Positions 1 to 8,263 of a DNA stretch of 64,000 nt are shown piece by piece (position 1 is the first letter of the stretch; every line of letters begins with the position of its first letter). This stretch comes from Bacillota bacterium (GTDB lineage Bacteria > Bacillota > Clostridia > Acetivibrionales > DTU013). The notes beneath the pieces are model-generated. The model saw only the letters and a program-made list of their open reading frames with translations, was not told the DNA's origin and ran no database searches. The stretch spans positions 1 through 64,000 of the forward strand of contig JAEZCO010000009.1 in the NCBI GenBank assembly GCA_023433505.1, written 5' to 3'. The translations under genes were made by a program, and so were the position numbers.

Positions 1-610
1 TTCGCCGGCTTTTATGGAATTGAAGGCGGAGGACGGAAACCAGCTGATTTGCCTGTTGCTGCCCATGACCTCCCGATACCAGGAAGCATCCTCTACCTTC
101 CATGCCATAGAAATTTACATTCTGGCCGGAAAAAAAGTACGTATTCCGGACATACAATACAACCCTTTTAATAAAATCATACTTTTCAATGGTGTGGATG
201 TAATCGTTTATGAGGCGGTAATCGGCATTTTGCTGCACATAGTCCTCATAATATTCCTGTGACTTGGGTCTCAGCACCTTCTGGACCACCGCATCGTCAA
301 GACAAATCAGTGTAGACACCTCCACCACACTGTTCAGCTTGCTTTTAATCATGGAAACATTGTCGTTAAAGACCTGGGTCGCGGATAACAAGGTCTGCTC
401 CTTTATTTCCCGGGCAACTGCATTATAATTTAACAGTGTCATAACAAAGAAGGGGATAATGGAAAGCAGCAGAAAGAAAATCAGAAGCTTTATCCGTATG
501 CTTATATTATTTAAGTACTTGTGCAGCTTCCCATATAGATTACGAAAAACGGGAAGCAGTTTTTGCTGTACGCTGATATGTGAGATGATCCGATTAAAAA
601 ATTTTTCCAT
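1..610 (-). CDS. Sensor histidine kinase, YesM type, N-terminal part (cut by window edge, apparent frameshift)
   Basis: The ATG at 610 overlaps the stop of the response regulator gene (ATGA), so the two are translationally coupled. The visible part starts MEKFFNRIISHIS and has one strong membrane helix at about residues 40-60 followed by an extracellular sensor region, as in YesM/LytS-like kinases paired with AraC-type YesN regulators. The kinase domain lies outside the window. In the annotated frame the sensor reads well as far as VNFYGM (about position 103). Beyond that the next frame (from about 102 downward) gives WKVEDASWYREV and NRQISWFPSSAF, which look like the family's conserved sensor segment. 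The likely explanation is one extra base near 103, either a real disruption or a sequencing error. Probable role: sensing an extracellular sugar and controlling the neighbouring ABC importer. Confidence 0.75.
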   Translation of the reverse strand, partial: MEKFFNRIISHISVQQKLLPVFRNLYGKLHKYLNNISIRIKLLIFFLLLSIIPFFVMTLLNYNAVAREIKEQTLLSATQVFNDNVSMIKSKLNSVVEVSTLICLDDAVVQKVLRPKSQEYYEDYVQQNADYRLINDYIHTIEKYDFIKRVVLYVRNTYFFSGQNVNFYGMEGRGCFLVSGGHGQQQANQLVSVLRLQFHKSRR

Positions 611-2220
611 CATTCCATATATCTCCCCCTGTATTCGGAAGGAGTAAAGCCGACATGCCGTTTGAACAGATGGGAGAAATAACTGGGATCGCTATAGCCC
701 ACCATTCCTGTAATTTCGTACAGCTTGATGTTTTTGTCCTTCAAAAGCTCCTGCGCTTTTTCTATCCGGGCCTGTGTAATATAGTCGTTCAGCGTTCTGC
801 CCATATGCTTTTTAAACAGGGTGCACAGGTAATAATGGTCATAGTGCGCGTATTCTGCAATGCTCTTGACGGACAGACTCTGTTCGCAGAAATGTCCGGC
901 AATATACCGGAGGATGTCGGAAATGGAACGTTCAGCGGCGCTTTTGTTTTCCAGCATTGCATGATAAGCCGAAATCAAGGTGTGAAGGTAGGCGTTGATA
1001 TCATAAACCGTATCCATATTGGAAAGCTGCTTCCATATATAAGCACCTTCCGCTTCAAGAAGCTCAACCTTTATGTTTCTTTCTGCGGCTACGTCGGAAA
1101 GGAGCAGGAAAAGCTTGAAGTAGATGTTCTTGACATAACCGGTATCCGTATCTTCGGACCGGCTGACAGAGCCCGCCAGGGTATCAAGGAAGGCAGATAC
1201 CTCCTGCAGGCTTTCGTTTTGAAGAAGCCGCTGAAAGGTATTGTATTCCGTTTCATCGAATAAAAACCGGAGAGGGGCCGGAGAATATTCTTCATGAAAA
1301 AGAACAATGCCTTTTTGCTTGAAGAAGAGCTTCTTGAGCATGGACAGCGCCGTTTTATAAGAGTCCGATATCTGGTGAATAAAAGTAACCCTGTGTCCTG
1401 CGACGGCAGAAAATTCGAACTTTCCGGCGTACTTGCGAAACAGGCCTTCAAAGAGTGAACGGATAGCCTCGAGGTGTTTGGAATCCGGTAAATCAGCCGG
1501 TGAAATACAGTGGACAATGAGCCGGCTCTTGTCAGAAAATCCGGATAAGGCGAAGTGCAGGCCGGTCTCGCCATGACTTCCGGAACAAAAAAATTCCAGA
1601 ATGCGGGAGTGATAGTATTCATATTCTTCATCGGATACGGGTGCCGTTTCATAAAGCCTGACAATTGCCGTACGAATACAGTAGGGCCTGTCTTCCGATA
1701 GGCCGCAGGTATGGAACAGATTTTGCAGGAAGCTCTTGTCAGGAAAGGTATGGGCGGCTTCGACAGCCAGCTTCTGGAGGATCAAGGGCTTGTTTTGGGA
1801 AACAAGGCTGTCAAGGAGTGCGATCTCACCCTTTTTTTTACGATTTTCGATACAGGCTTGGATGGCACCGGACAGAATGGAGGATATTTCCTCAAGCACC
1901 ACCGGCTTTTCCACATAGCTTACGGCACCGAGGTGAATTGCGGATTTCAGGTATTCCTTGTCGGAGAATCCGCTGATAAAGATGATCCCGCAGTCGGGAA
2001 AGCGCTCGCGGACATAGGTAGCCAGCTGGATTCCATCCATTTTCGGCATTTTGATGTCTGTCAGCAGAAGGTCAGGGTGAATGCTCTCACACAGATTGAC
2101 CGCAGCAAGTCCGTCAGAAGCGGCTTCGACCAGATCGGCGCCTATGCTTTTCCAGGGGACCTGCCGGACTATACCTTCCCTTGTTGCCAGTTCGTCTTCA
2201 ACCACTAAAACTGTAATCAT
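610..2220 (-). CDS. Response regulator, REC plus AraC-type HTH (YesN family)
   Basis: The product is 536 residues. It has an N-terminal receiver (acidic VVEDE near the start, phosphoacceptor Asp in LLTDIKMPKMDG, Lys in VEKPV), a long middle region and a C-terminal AraC/XylS double HTH (YLCTLFKKHMGRTLNDYI and the typical ending DPSYFSHLFKRHVGFTPSEY). A longer frame opens at a GTG at 2229, but that GTG is part of the Shine-Dalgarno GAGGTG, so the ATG at 2220 is the better start. It is coupled to the kinase gene and divergent from the ABC importer, the usual arrangement for sugar-responsive YesMN systems. It probably activates the 2431-12563 gene cluster; the ligand is unknown. Confidence 0.88.
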   Translation of the reverse strand: MITVLVVEDELATREGIVRQVPWKSIGADLVEAASDGLAAVNLCESIHPDLLLTDIKMPKMDGIQLATYVRERFPDCGIIFISGFSDKEYLKSAIHLGAVSYVEKPVVLEEISSILSGAIQACIENRKKKGEIALLDSLVSQNKPLILQKLAVEAAHTFPDKSFLQNLFHTCGLSEDRPYCIRTAIVRLYETAPVSDEEYEYYHSRILEFFCSGSHGETGLHFALSGFSDKSRLIVHCISPADLPDSKHLEAIRSLFEGLFRKYAGKFEFSAVAGHRVTFIHQISDSYKTALSMLKKLFFKQKGIVLFHEEYSPAPLRFLFDETEYNTFQRLLQNESLQEVSAFLDTLAGSVSRSEDTDTGYVKNIYFKLFLLLSDVAAERNIKVELLEAEGAYIWKQLSNMDTVYDINAYLHTLISAYHAMLENKSAAERSISDILRYIAGHFCEQSLSVKSIAEYAHYDHYYLCTLFKKHMGRTLNDYITQARIEKAQELLKDKNIKLYEITGMVGYSDPSYFSHLFKRHVGFTPSEYRGRYME

Positions 2221-2256
2221 AGGAATCACCTCGGAAAATTTTCATCCTCATTTTCT

Positions 2257-2284
2257 ATTATATCCGAGTTGAGCCATAAAGCAA
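2257..2284 (-). promoter_or_regulatory. Sigma-A-type promoter for the two-component genes
   Basis: On the minus strand, TTGCTT (2284-2279), 16 bases, then TATAAT (2262-2257), placed about 37 bases upstream of the response regulator start. Confidence 0.55.
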
Positions 2285-2430
2285 TGTTTTGACGGCTGAA
2301 ATCACGGGGGTCCGGTGAGTATCACAAGAAAACACCAGCGATACAAATTATTCCTTATTTATTTGGACGTTTACCCGTGTTATGATAGCGTTGTACCTTG
2401 ATTCGGGCTATAGCGGCCGGAGAGAAAATA

Positions 2431-3384
2431 ATGGTGCAGGATGGAGAGATGCCGTTTATGGCCGGACAGGAAAAGCCGTTCCTAAAAACAATGGCGCGGC
2501 ACAGGACACTTGTACTGATGGCATTGCCGGCAATGCTGCTCAGTTTGCTTTTTGCTTACATTCCCATGACCGGAATTATCGTCGCATTTAAAAATATGAA
2601 CTACCGGCAGGGAATCTATTTCAGCCCCTGGGTGGGACTGGACAATTTCAAGTTTTTCATCATTTCCGGAAAAGCAGCTGCAGTCACCGTTAATACAATT
2701 GTTTTCAACCTGATCTTCATTGCCACATCCACTGTTTTTTCCGTCATCGTGGCAATATTGGTTGCAGAAATGAGCGGAAGGTACTTTAAAAAAGCCATGC
2801 AGTCCTTTATGTTTCTCCCGTTTTTTATTTCGTGGGTTGTAGCCAGTTCCTTCATGTATAATATTTTCAATGTGGATAACGGCATACTGAATACTTTTTT
2901 AAAGGATATTCAGGCCCAGCCTGTCAATATATACGGAGAGCCATGGTACTGGTATATCATCATGCCGGTTGCCCGGCTCTGGAAGTATACCGGGTATAAC
3001 AGTGTGCTATATTTGGCTGCTATAATGGGAATAAGCAGCGATTACTACGAAGCGGCAACAATTGACGGTGCAAACCGGTTCATGAAAATCCGGCACATCA
3101 CGCTGCCTCTTCTCAAACCAACCATCGTCATGCTCCTGCTTCTATCCCTGGGAGGGATTTTGCGCGGAGACTTTGACATGTTTTACAACCTGATTGGGAA
3201 TAATGGCTTGGTGTATATGAAGACAGATATTATCGATACCTTTGTCTTCAGATCTCTTATAAAGAACCCGGACGTCGGAATGTCGTCGGCAGCGGCCTTT
3301 TATCAATCCGTCGTATGCTTTGCATTTATTGCCGTTACGAATCAGATCATCCGTAAAACCAACAGGGAATACGCATTATACTAA
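2431..3384 (+). CDS. lplB: ABC sugar transporter permease, LplB/YteP type
   Basis: Inner-membrane permease of 317 residues with about six hydrophobic segments. It has the binding-protein-dependent permease signature EAATIDGANRFMKIRHITLP, the EAA loop that docks the ATPase. The start is the ATG at 2431, preceded by CGGAGAG with six bases spacing; an upstream TTG at 2398 has no ribosome site. It lies 24 bases before the second permease and with the lipoprotein forms an importer of the LplABC/YteP-YtcP class, which takes up plant-derived oligosaccharides. No ATPase gene is present, as is common where a shared MsmX-like ATPase serves several importers. Confidence 0.88.
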   Translation: MVQDGEMPFMAGQEKPFLKTMARHRTLVLMALPAMLLSLLFAYIPMTGIIVAFKNMNYRQGIYFSPWVGLDNFKFFIISGKAAAVTVNTIVFNLIFIATSTVFSVIVAILVAEMSGRYFKKAMQSFMFLPFFISWVVASSFMYNIFNVDNGILNTFLKDIQAQPVNIYGEPWYWYIIMPVARLWKYTGYNSVLYLAAIMGISSDYYEAATIDGANRFMKIRHITLPLLKPTIVMLLLLSLGGILRGDFDMFYNLIGNNGLVYMKTDIIDTFVFRSLIKNPDVGMSSAAAFYQSVVCFAFIAVTNQIIRKTNREYALY

Positions 3385-3408
3385 CATCAATCTCCGGAGG
3401 TATTCGGC

Positions 3409-4296
3409 ATGAGACTGAAAAGGTCTATTGATTCGGTCATATTGGAAACGACAGGGTATGTTGTGCTTGGAGGATTCGGTCTATTCTGCATCCTGCCCTT
3501 TATTCTTTTGATTTCAGGCTCCCTGACAAATGAAAACACCATCATTACCAGCGGGTACACATTGTGGCCCCGGAATATTACTTTATATGCCTATCAGGCA
3601 GCCTTTGCCATGCCCAACATTATCCTGGACGGCTATAAGGTCACAGTCCTTATAACGGTGGCAGGAACGCTCCTGTCCCTTCTGCTGCTGACCATGACAG
3701 CGTATGTCATGTCAAGAAAGGAATTTGCCTACCGCAACAAGATTGCTTTCTATTTTTATTTTACTACGCTTTTTAATGGCGGGCTGGTGAGCTACTACAT
3801 CATTATGATCCGGTATTACAATATGAAGAACAACCTGCTTGCCTTGATCCTTCCGGGGCTCATCAATGTTTTCTATCTTTTGATGATGCGGAATTTTATC
3901 ACCCAGACCATTCATGAAGCCTTGATCGAGTCGGCGAGGATCGACGGAGCGGGGGACTTTAAAATTTATGTACGGATCGTCCTGCCGCTTCTCAAGCCTG
4001 CGGTCGCATCCATCGGGCTGTTTATCGCCCTGGGCTACTGGAACGACTGGTACAACGCCATGCTTTTCACCAGCAAGGAGGAACTGTATCCGCTGCAGTA
4101 TGTGCTTAACCGGATTCTGACCACGGCACAGAACATGGATTTGATCGCAGCCAATGCAAATGTGAAGATCAAACTTCCCAAGGAATCTCTGAAGCTCAGT
4201 ATGACTGTCATTGCAACAGGCCCCATCATATTTGCCTATCCCTTTGTGCAGAAATATTTTGTCAAGGGCATCACGCTGGGAGGGGTTAAGGGATAG
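3409..4296 (+). CDS. ytcP: ABC sugar transporter permease, YtcP/LplC type
   Basis: Second permease of the importer, 295 residues, about six membrane segments, with the EAA-loop sequence ESARIDGAGDFKIYVRIVLP. It ends KYFVKGITLGGVKG, the typical C terminus of the YtcP group. A strong CCGGAGG lies eight bases before the ATG. It is co-transcribed with the upstream permease and, after a hairpin, the binding protein. The partner is the LplB-type permease; the substrate is probably an oligosaccharide but is not readable from the sequence. Confidence 0.88.
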   Translation: MRLKRSIDSVILETTGYVVLGGFGLFCILPFILLISGSLTNENTIITSGYTLWPRNITLYAYQAAFAMPNIILDGYKVTVLITVAGTLLSLLLLTMTAYVMSRKEFAYRNKIAFYFYFTTLFNGGLVSYYIIMIRYYNMKNNLLALILPGLINVFYLLMMRNFITQTIHEALIESARIDGAGDFKIYVRIVLPLLKPAVASIGLFIALGYWNDWYNAMLFTSKEELYPLQYVLNRILTTAQNMDLIAANANVKIKLPKESLKLSMTVIATGPIIFAYPFVQKYFVKGITLGGVKG

Positions 4297-4310
4297 GGGC
4301 GACGCAACGG

Positions 4311-4335
4311 ATTAATTCACCGGGCGGTGATTAAT
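4311..4335 (+). promoter_or_regulatory. Intercistronic hairpin before the binding-protein gene
   Basis: ATTAATTCACC pairs with GGTGATTAAT with one bulged base, followed by an A-rich stretch. Such hairpins often stabilise or process the messenger so that the binding protein is made in excess over the permeases. There is no T tract, so it is not a clear terminator. Confidence 0.45.
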
Positions 4336-4364
4336 AAAATAAAAAAACTTAAGGAGGATCTTCC

Positions 4365-5975
4365 ATGAAAAAAGTAAAAGCAATTGCCCTGCTGCTCACG
4401 TTTTCTCTGCTCCTTTCACTGACTCTCATCGGCTGCGGCAGCTCCGGCAATGCTGGCGAGACGACCGCTGTCGCTACGGCAGGCACTTCAGCAGCAACGG
4501 ACGCCGCATCCGCCGCTACCGTGTTTACACCCGACATTTCCAAAGAAGTCAAGATCAAATACTACCATATCGGCGGTAAGTCTCCGCAGGAGGACGAGGT
4601 TCTGGCCAATCTCAACACGAAGCTGAAGGCAAAAATCAATGCCACCCTGGAGGTGGACTATCTGAGCTGGGGAGACGCCTGGACCCAGGGCCCGCTGCTG
4701 TTTGCCTCCGGCGAAGATTTTGACATGATATTCTGCGCACCCTGGTTTTTATTCAGTGATCAGGGAAGAAAGGGAGCCTACAAGGAGCTGAATGATATTC
4801 TTCCGAAATATGCTCCGGAAATCTGGTCGAAATGCCCGGCCGTAGGCTGGGAGCAGGCATCGCTTGACGGAAAGATCTATGCCATCCCTCAATATGAGGT
4901 GAATTTCGCGCTGTTCCATGGCATGGTCTACCGGGAAGATCTGAGAAAGAAATACGGCGTGCCGGAAATAAAGAAGCTGACGGATTTCGAAGCCTATTTT
5001 GAAGCCATTAAGAAGAATGAACCCAAAATGGTACCCTGGGCTGCCGATGACCAATCCTACGCCAATTTTTGCAACATGTATGTCATGGAAAATACCAATC
5101 TGACCCATCAAGGGACGGAAGAGTTCGGCTTTTGGTACGATATGAACGAAGCAAATCCCAAAGTGCTCTACGGCGGCTTTCTTCCCGAGCTTGACCAGTT
5201 TGTGACCCTGGCAAAAAAATGGGCGGATGCAGGGTACTGGTCCAAAAACGCTCTTTCAAACAAAACACTTGCGGCGGATTCCTATAAGGCAGGGATAAGC
5301 GGTATTGCAGGCCAGAACACAGCAAATATGGAAGACTGTTATAAAGGATTGTATGAAAAAGATCCTGCGGCAGAAACCGGTTTCTATATCAACTGGTCTA
5401 AGGATGGCAAAGTGGACCGGCGCGCTATTTTCTCAAACGGCGTAGCGATCAATGCAAATTCAGCCAATCCGGAAAGAGCGGTGATGCTGGTAGAAGCCCT
5501 CATGTACGATCCCGAAATCTATGAAGCCGGCATATTCGGAATTGAGGGAAAAACCTTCGTAAAGAATGAAAAAGGGCTGTACCAAAGGCCTGAAGGCGCT
5601 AAGGACGGAGAATCGTGGGGCTTCGGAAGCATGTATGGCATGGGCATTACCAATTATAAGCTGGAGCCGCTGGATACCTCCAAGGACAGCCCTGATTATA
5701 TAAACAAATATTATAATATGGATTATTATAATCAATTTGCGGTGGATTGCGCTTTGACAGGATTCTCCTTTGACAACAGCAACGTGAAGGCCGAAACGGC
5801 AGCCTTGACAGAGGTCAATAATCAGTATTCCCCCATCCTTGTCATGGGGCTGGCAAAAGACCCCACCGCTTTGCTGGCGGAATTCAGGGCGAAGCTGAAG
5901 GAAGCGGGCTATGAAAGAGTACAGGAAGAGTTCCAGAAGCAGGTGGATGCCTTTGTAGCTGCAAAAAAGAAATAA
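4365..5975 (+). CDS. lplA: Extracellular solute-binding lipoprotein, LplA type
   Basis: The product is 536 residues with a lipoprotein signal: MKKVKAIALLL, hydrophobic core, lipobox LIGC at Cys24, then a Ser/Ala/Thr-rich linker to about residue 55. The mature part is a family 1-like solute-binding protein of the long LplA type, for example FASGEDFDMIFCAPWFL and the YREDL region. It is anchored outside the membrane and delivers the sugar to the two permeases. AAGGAGG precedes the start. The gene is third in the importer operon. Confidence 0.88.
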   Translation: MKKVKAIALLLTFSLLLSLTLIGCGSSGNAGETTAVATAGTSAATDAASAATVFTPDISKEVKIKYYHIGGKSPQEDEVLANLNTKLKAKINATLEVDYLSWGDAWTQGPLLFASGEDFDMIFCAPWFLFSDQGRKGAYKELNDILPKYAPEIWSKCPAVGWEQASLDGKIYAIPQYEVNFALFHGMVYREDLRKKYGVPEIKKLTDFEAYFEAIKKNEPKMVPWAADDQSYANFCNMYVMENTNLTHQGTEEFGFWYDMNEANPKVLYGGFLPELDQFVTLAKKWADAGYWSKNALSNKTLAADSYKAGISGIAGQNTANMEDCYKGLYEKDPAAETGFYINWSKDGKVDRRAIFSNGVAINANSANPERAVMLVEALMYDPEIYEAGIFGIEGKTFVKNEKGLYQRPEGAKDGESWGFGSMYGMGITNYKLEPLDTSKDSPDYINKYYNMDYYNQFAVDCALTGFSFDNSNVKAETAALTEVNNQYSPILVMGLAKDPTALLAEFRAKLKEAGYERVQEEFQKQVDAFVAAKKK

Positions 5976-6067
5976 AAAGATGGAGGATGGCAGACGGAAG
6001 AAGGCACAAGACACAAGACGATAGACTATAAGACATTTGTATGCATCAATAGCAGGATTGTCCTCGT

Positions 6068-6100
6068 AGAATACCGGAAAATTAAGTATTCCGGTATTCT
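6068..6100 (+). terminator. Perfect 12-bp hairpin between importer and beta-helix gene
   Basis: AGAATACCGGAA and TTCCGGTATTCT form an uninterrupted 12-bp stem around a 9-base loop. The downstream sequence is AT-rich but lacks a clear T run. It could be a weak terminator or a processing site that separates importer from hydrolase expression. Confidence 0.5.
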
Positions 6101-6138
6101 GTAAATAATTAAATCGATTAAATTAAGGGGGATTATTT

Positions 6139-8082
6139 ATGATGATTACAAAAAGCAAAAGGTCAAAATCCTTGGTGGGTTTGCTCGTGCTAACCTTACT
6201 GACATCATTGTTTTACTTCGCAACGCCTGTAACCGTTAATGCTGCTGCAAGCTATTACGTGTCTACCAGCGGAAGTGACAGCAATCCCGGTACACAGAGC
6301 AAGCCCTTCCGCACAATCCAGAAGGCTGCCGGCATGGTTAATGCCGGTGATACTGTATTGGTGGGGGATGGCGTCTATACGGAAGCAGTTTCAATCACAA
6401 GGTCCGGAAGCAGCAGTGCTCCGATTACCTTCAAGGCCGTTAATTCCAAACAGGCAAAAATCACAAATACTAGCAGTGCGACAATCTCTATCGAAGCAAA
6501 TTATATTGTTATTGACGGCTTTGAGCTGGTAGCGCCTGCTTATTATGGTATCGGTGTAAACTCTCAGGGCGGTGCGCATCATATTACGGTAAAAAACTGC
6601 TGGGCTCATGATTGCGGTCAATCGGGGATACAGTTGAATGATGGGGATTATCGGATCGTTGAAGGAAATATCTGTAACAATAACGGTTGGCTGATGTACT
6701 ATTGCGGCAGTGGAATTTCCATGTATGGAATGGTCCCCTTCGACAGTGCCTCCGGCTTCCATTCCATCGTCAGGGGAAACATCTGTTATGGCAATTTCAA
6801 TGGTCCTGACACAGCCCAGACCGATGGGAACGGAATCATCATTGACGACTTCAGGAATGTTCAGGGCAGTCATACCGGCGGTGCAACCGCAAACATCAAT
6901 TATACAGGATGTGAAACACTGATTGAAAATAACCTCTGCTATTCCAACGGAGGTGCGGGAATACAAATATTCGTTTCAAATAATGTTACTGTAAGAAATA
7001 ATACCTTATGGTGCAACCAGCTTCGCAGAAATAATAATTATGAGACTTGGAGAGGAAACCTGAGCGGGTCCTGTTCTGCCAATCTAAAGTTCATTAACAA
7101 CATATCCGTCTGTAACAGCAGCCTGAGAGCAGACGGCGGGTCCACGGATTTTGCAGATTTTACTTATATTACAGCCATTGGTGCATTTGGCAGGACTGAC
7201 GATCCCAATTATTATGGAGCTAACTACACCTACTATAATAACATGACCTATGATTTGAACCGGCCTGCATCTGCCTCCATCAGCAATGGCTTGAATGTAT
7301 CCATACAGGGGGTCAATGGCAACAAATGCGCTGTCAATCCATTGTTCGTAAATACTGATAACAAAAACTTCAGACTGCAATCCGCAAGCCAGGCGATCAA
7401 TGCGGGTACCTCAACGTATGGCGTCGCAGGCACAGATTTGGAGGGGAATGCACGAGTAGCCGGAAGTGCTGTCGATATGGGCTGCTATGAATATGCAAGC
7501 TCAGGATCAACACCCACGCCAACAGTGACGCCCACACCGACAGTGACGCCCACACCGACAGTGACGCCCACGCCGACAGCGACACCTACGCCATCCGCCA
7601 CACCAGGTCCGTCGTTACAGTCTATATTTACAACCCAGACTCCTACAGTCTATGAAAATGACTTACAGTATGAACTGGGCACCAAATTTAAGGTAACAGT
7701 TGCCGGAAGTATAACAAAGGTAAGGATTTATACGAATTCCACCGAAGGCGGGGCGCATACTGTGAGGATATGGAAAGCCGACGGTACGCTGGTCTCAGGA
7801 CCGCATACATGGAATATCACATCGGGAACAACCGGCTGGAAGACCTTCACTCTTCCCACTTCGGTAAGCATTTCAGCGAATACCGACTATATTGTGGCCG
7901 TATCCTGCAGTACAGATAAATACTATGCTGCTACACCCGGCGGATTCAATTCACCGATAAGCAATGGCAACCTTGTAACCTACACTGGAAGCGGCCTGTA
8001 CAATAACGTCCTCGGCAGCATACCGAACCAGACGTGGAATAATTCCAACTATTTTAGGGATGTTGTTTTTGTACCAAATTAA
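6139..8082 (+). CDS. Secreted right-handed beta-helix protein with PT linker and DUF4082 domain
   Basis: The product is 647 residues with a Sec signal peptide (about 1-36, ending VTVNAAA). Next comes a DUF1565/beta-helix region beginning YYVSTSGSDSNPGTQSKPF and running to about residue 455, with stacked segments such as IVEGNICNNNG and LIENNLCYSNG. Then follow a Thr-Pro linker (about 455-490) and a C-terminal beta-sandwich of the DUF4082 type. The beta-helix is the fold of pectate lyases and other polysaccharide-active enzymes; catalytic residues cannot be assigned by eye. AAGGGGG precedes the start; ATG ATG leaves a choice between 6139 and 6142. Placement behind the importer suggests an extracellular enzyme or binder that feeds it. 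Confidence 0.8.
   Translation: MMITKSKRSKSLVGLLVLTLLTSLFYFATPVTVNAAASYYVSTSGSDSNPGTQSKPFRTIQKAAGMVNAGDTVLVGDGVYTEAVSITRSGSSSAPITFKAVNSKQAKITNTSSATISIEANYIVIDGFELVAPAYYGIGVNSQGGAHHITVKNCWAHDCGQSGIQLNDGDYRIVEGNICNNNGWLMYYCGSGISMYGMVPFDSASGFHSIVRGNICYGNFNGPDTAQTDGNGIIIDDFRNVQGSHTGGATANINYTGCETLIENNLCYSNGGAGIQIFVSNNVTVRNNTLWCNQLRRNNNYETWRGNLSGSCSANLKFINNISVCNSSLRADGGSTDFADFTYITAIGAFGRTDDPNYYGANYTYYNNMTYDLNRPASASISNGLNVSIQGVNGNKCAVNPLFVNTDNKNFRLQSASQAINAGTSTYGVAGTDLEGNARVAGSAVDMGCYEYASSGSTPTPTVTPTPTVTPTPTVTPTPTATPTPSATPGPSLQSIFTTQTPTVYENDLQYELGTKFKVTVAGSITKVRIYTNSTEGGAHTVRIWKADGTLVSGPHTWNITSGTTGWKTFTLPTSVSISANTDYIVAVSCSTDKYYAATPGGFNSPISNGNLVTYTGSGLYNNVLGSIPNQTWNNSNYFRDVVFVPN
7508..7590 (+). repeat. 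18-bp tandem repeats encoding a Thr-Pro linker
   Basis: About four copies of an 18-bp unit related to ACAGTGACGCCCACACCG encode (PTVTPT)n. Such flexible linkers are typical of secreted carbohydrate-active proteins of Clostridia. The repeats could vary in number between strains. Confidence 0.8.
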
Positions 8083-8153
8083 TATGTTTTTATATACTGT
8101 CAGGAACAATGGCCATATCAGGGGCTAATGCAGAGCAGACGGATGTTTTTGCA

Positions 8154-8194
8154 GCAGGGAGCCGGTATGAGGTTTACCTCATATCGCTCCCTGC
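8154..8194 (+). terminator. Long hairpin after the beta-helix gene
   Basis: GCAGGGAGC...TATGAGG pairs with CCTCATA...GCTCCCTGC around a TTTA loop, with a small internal mismatch. The following sequence (ATTCAAATTT) is not a good T tract. It could be a partial terminator lowering expression of the cytoplasmic enzymes downstream. Confidence 0.5.
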
Positions 8195-8263
8195 ATTCAA
8201 ATTTGCCTGCCAAACTACAATTGTGCCGTTGATGCCTGAAAGCTGAAAGGCAGGTTTTATTCC

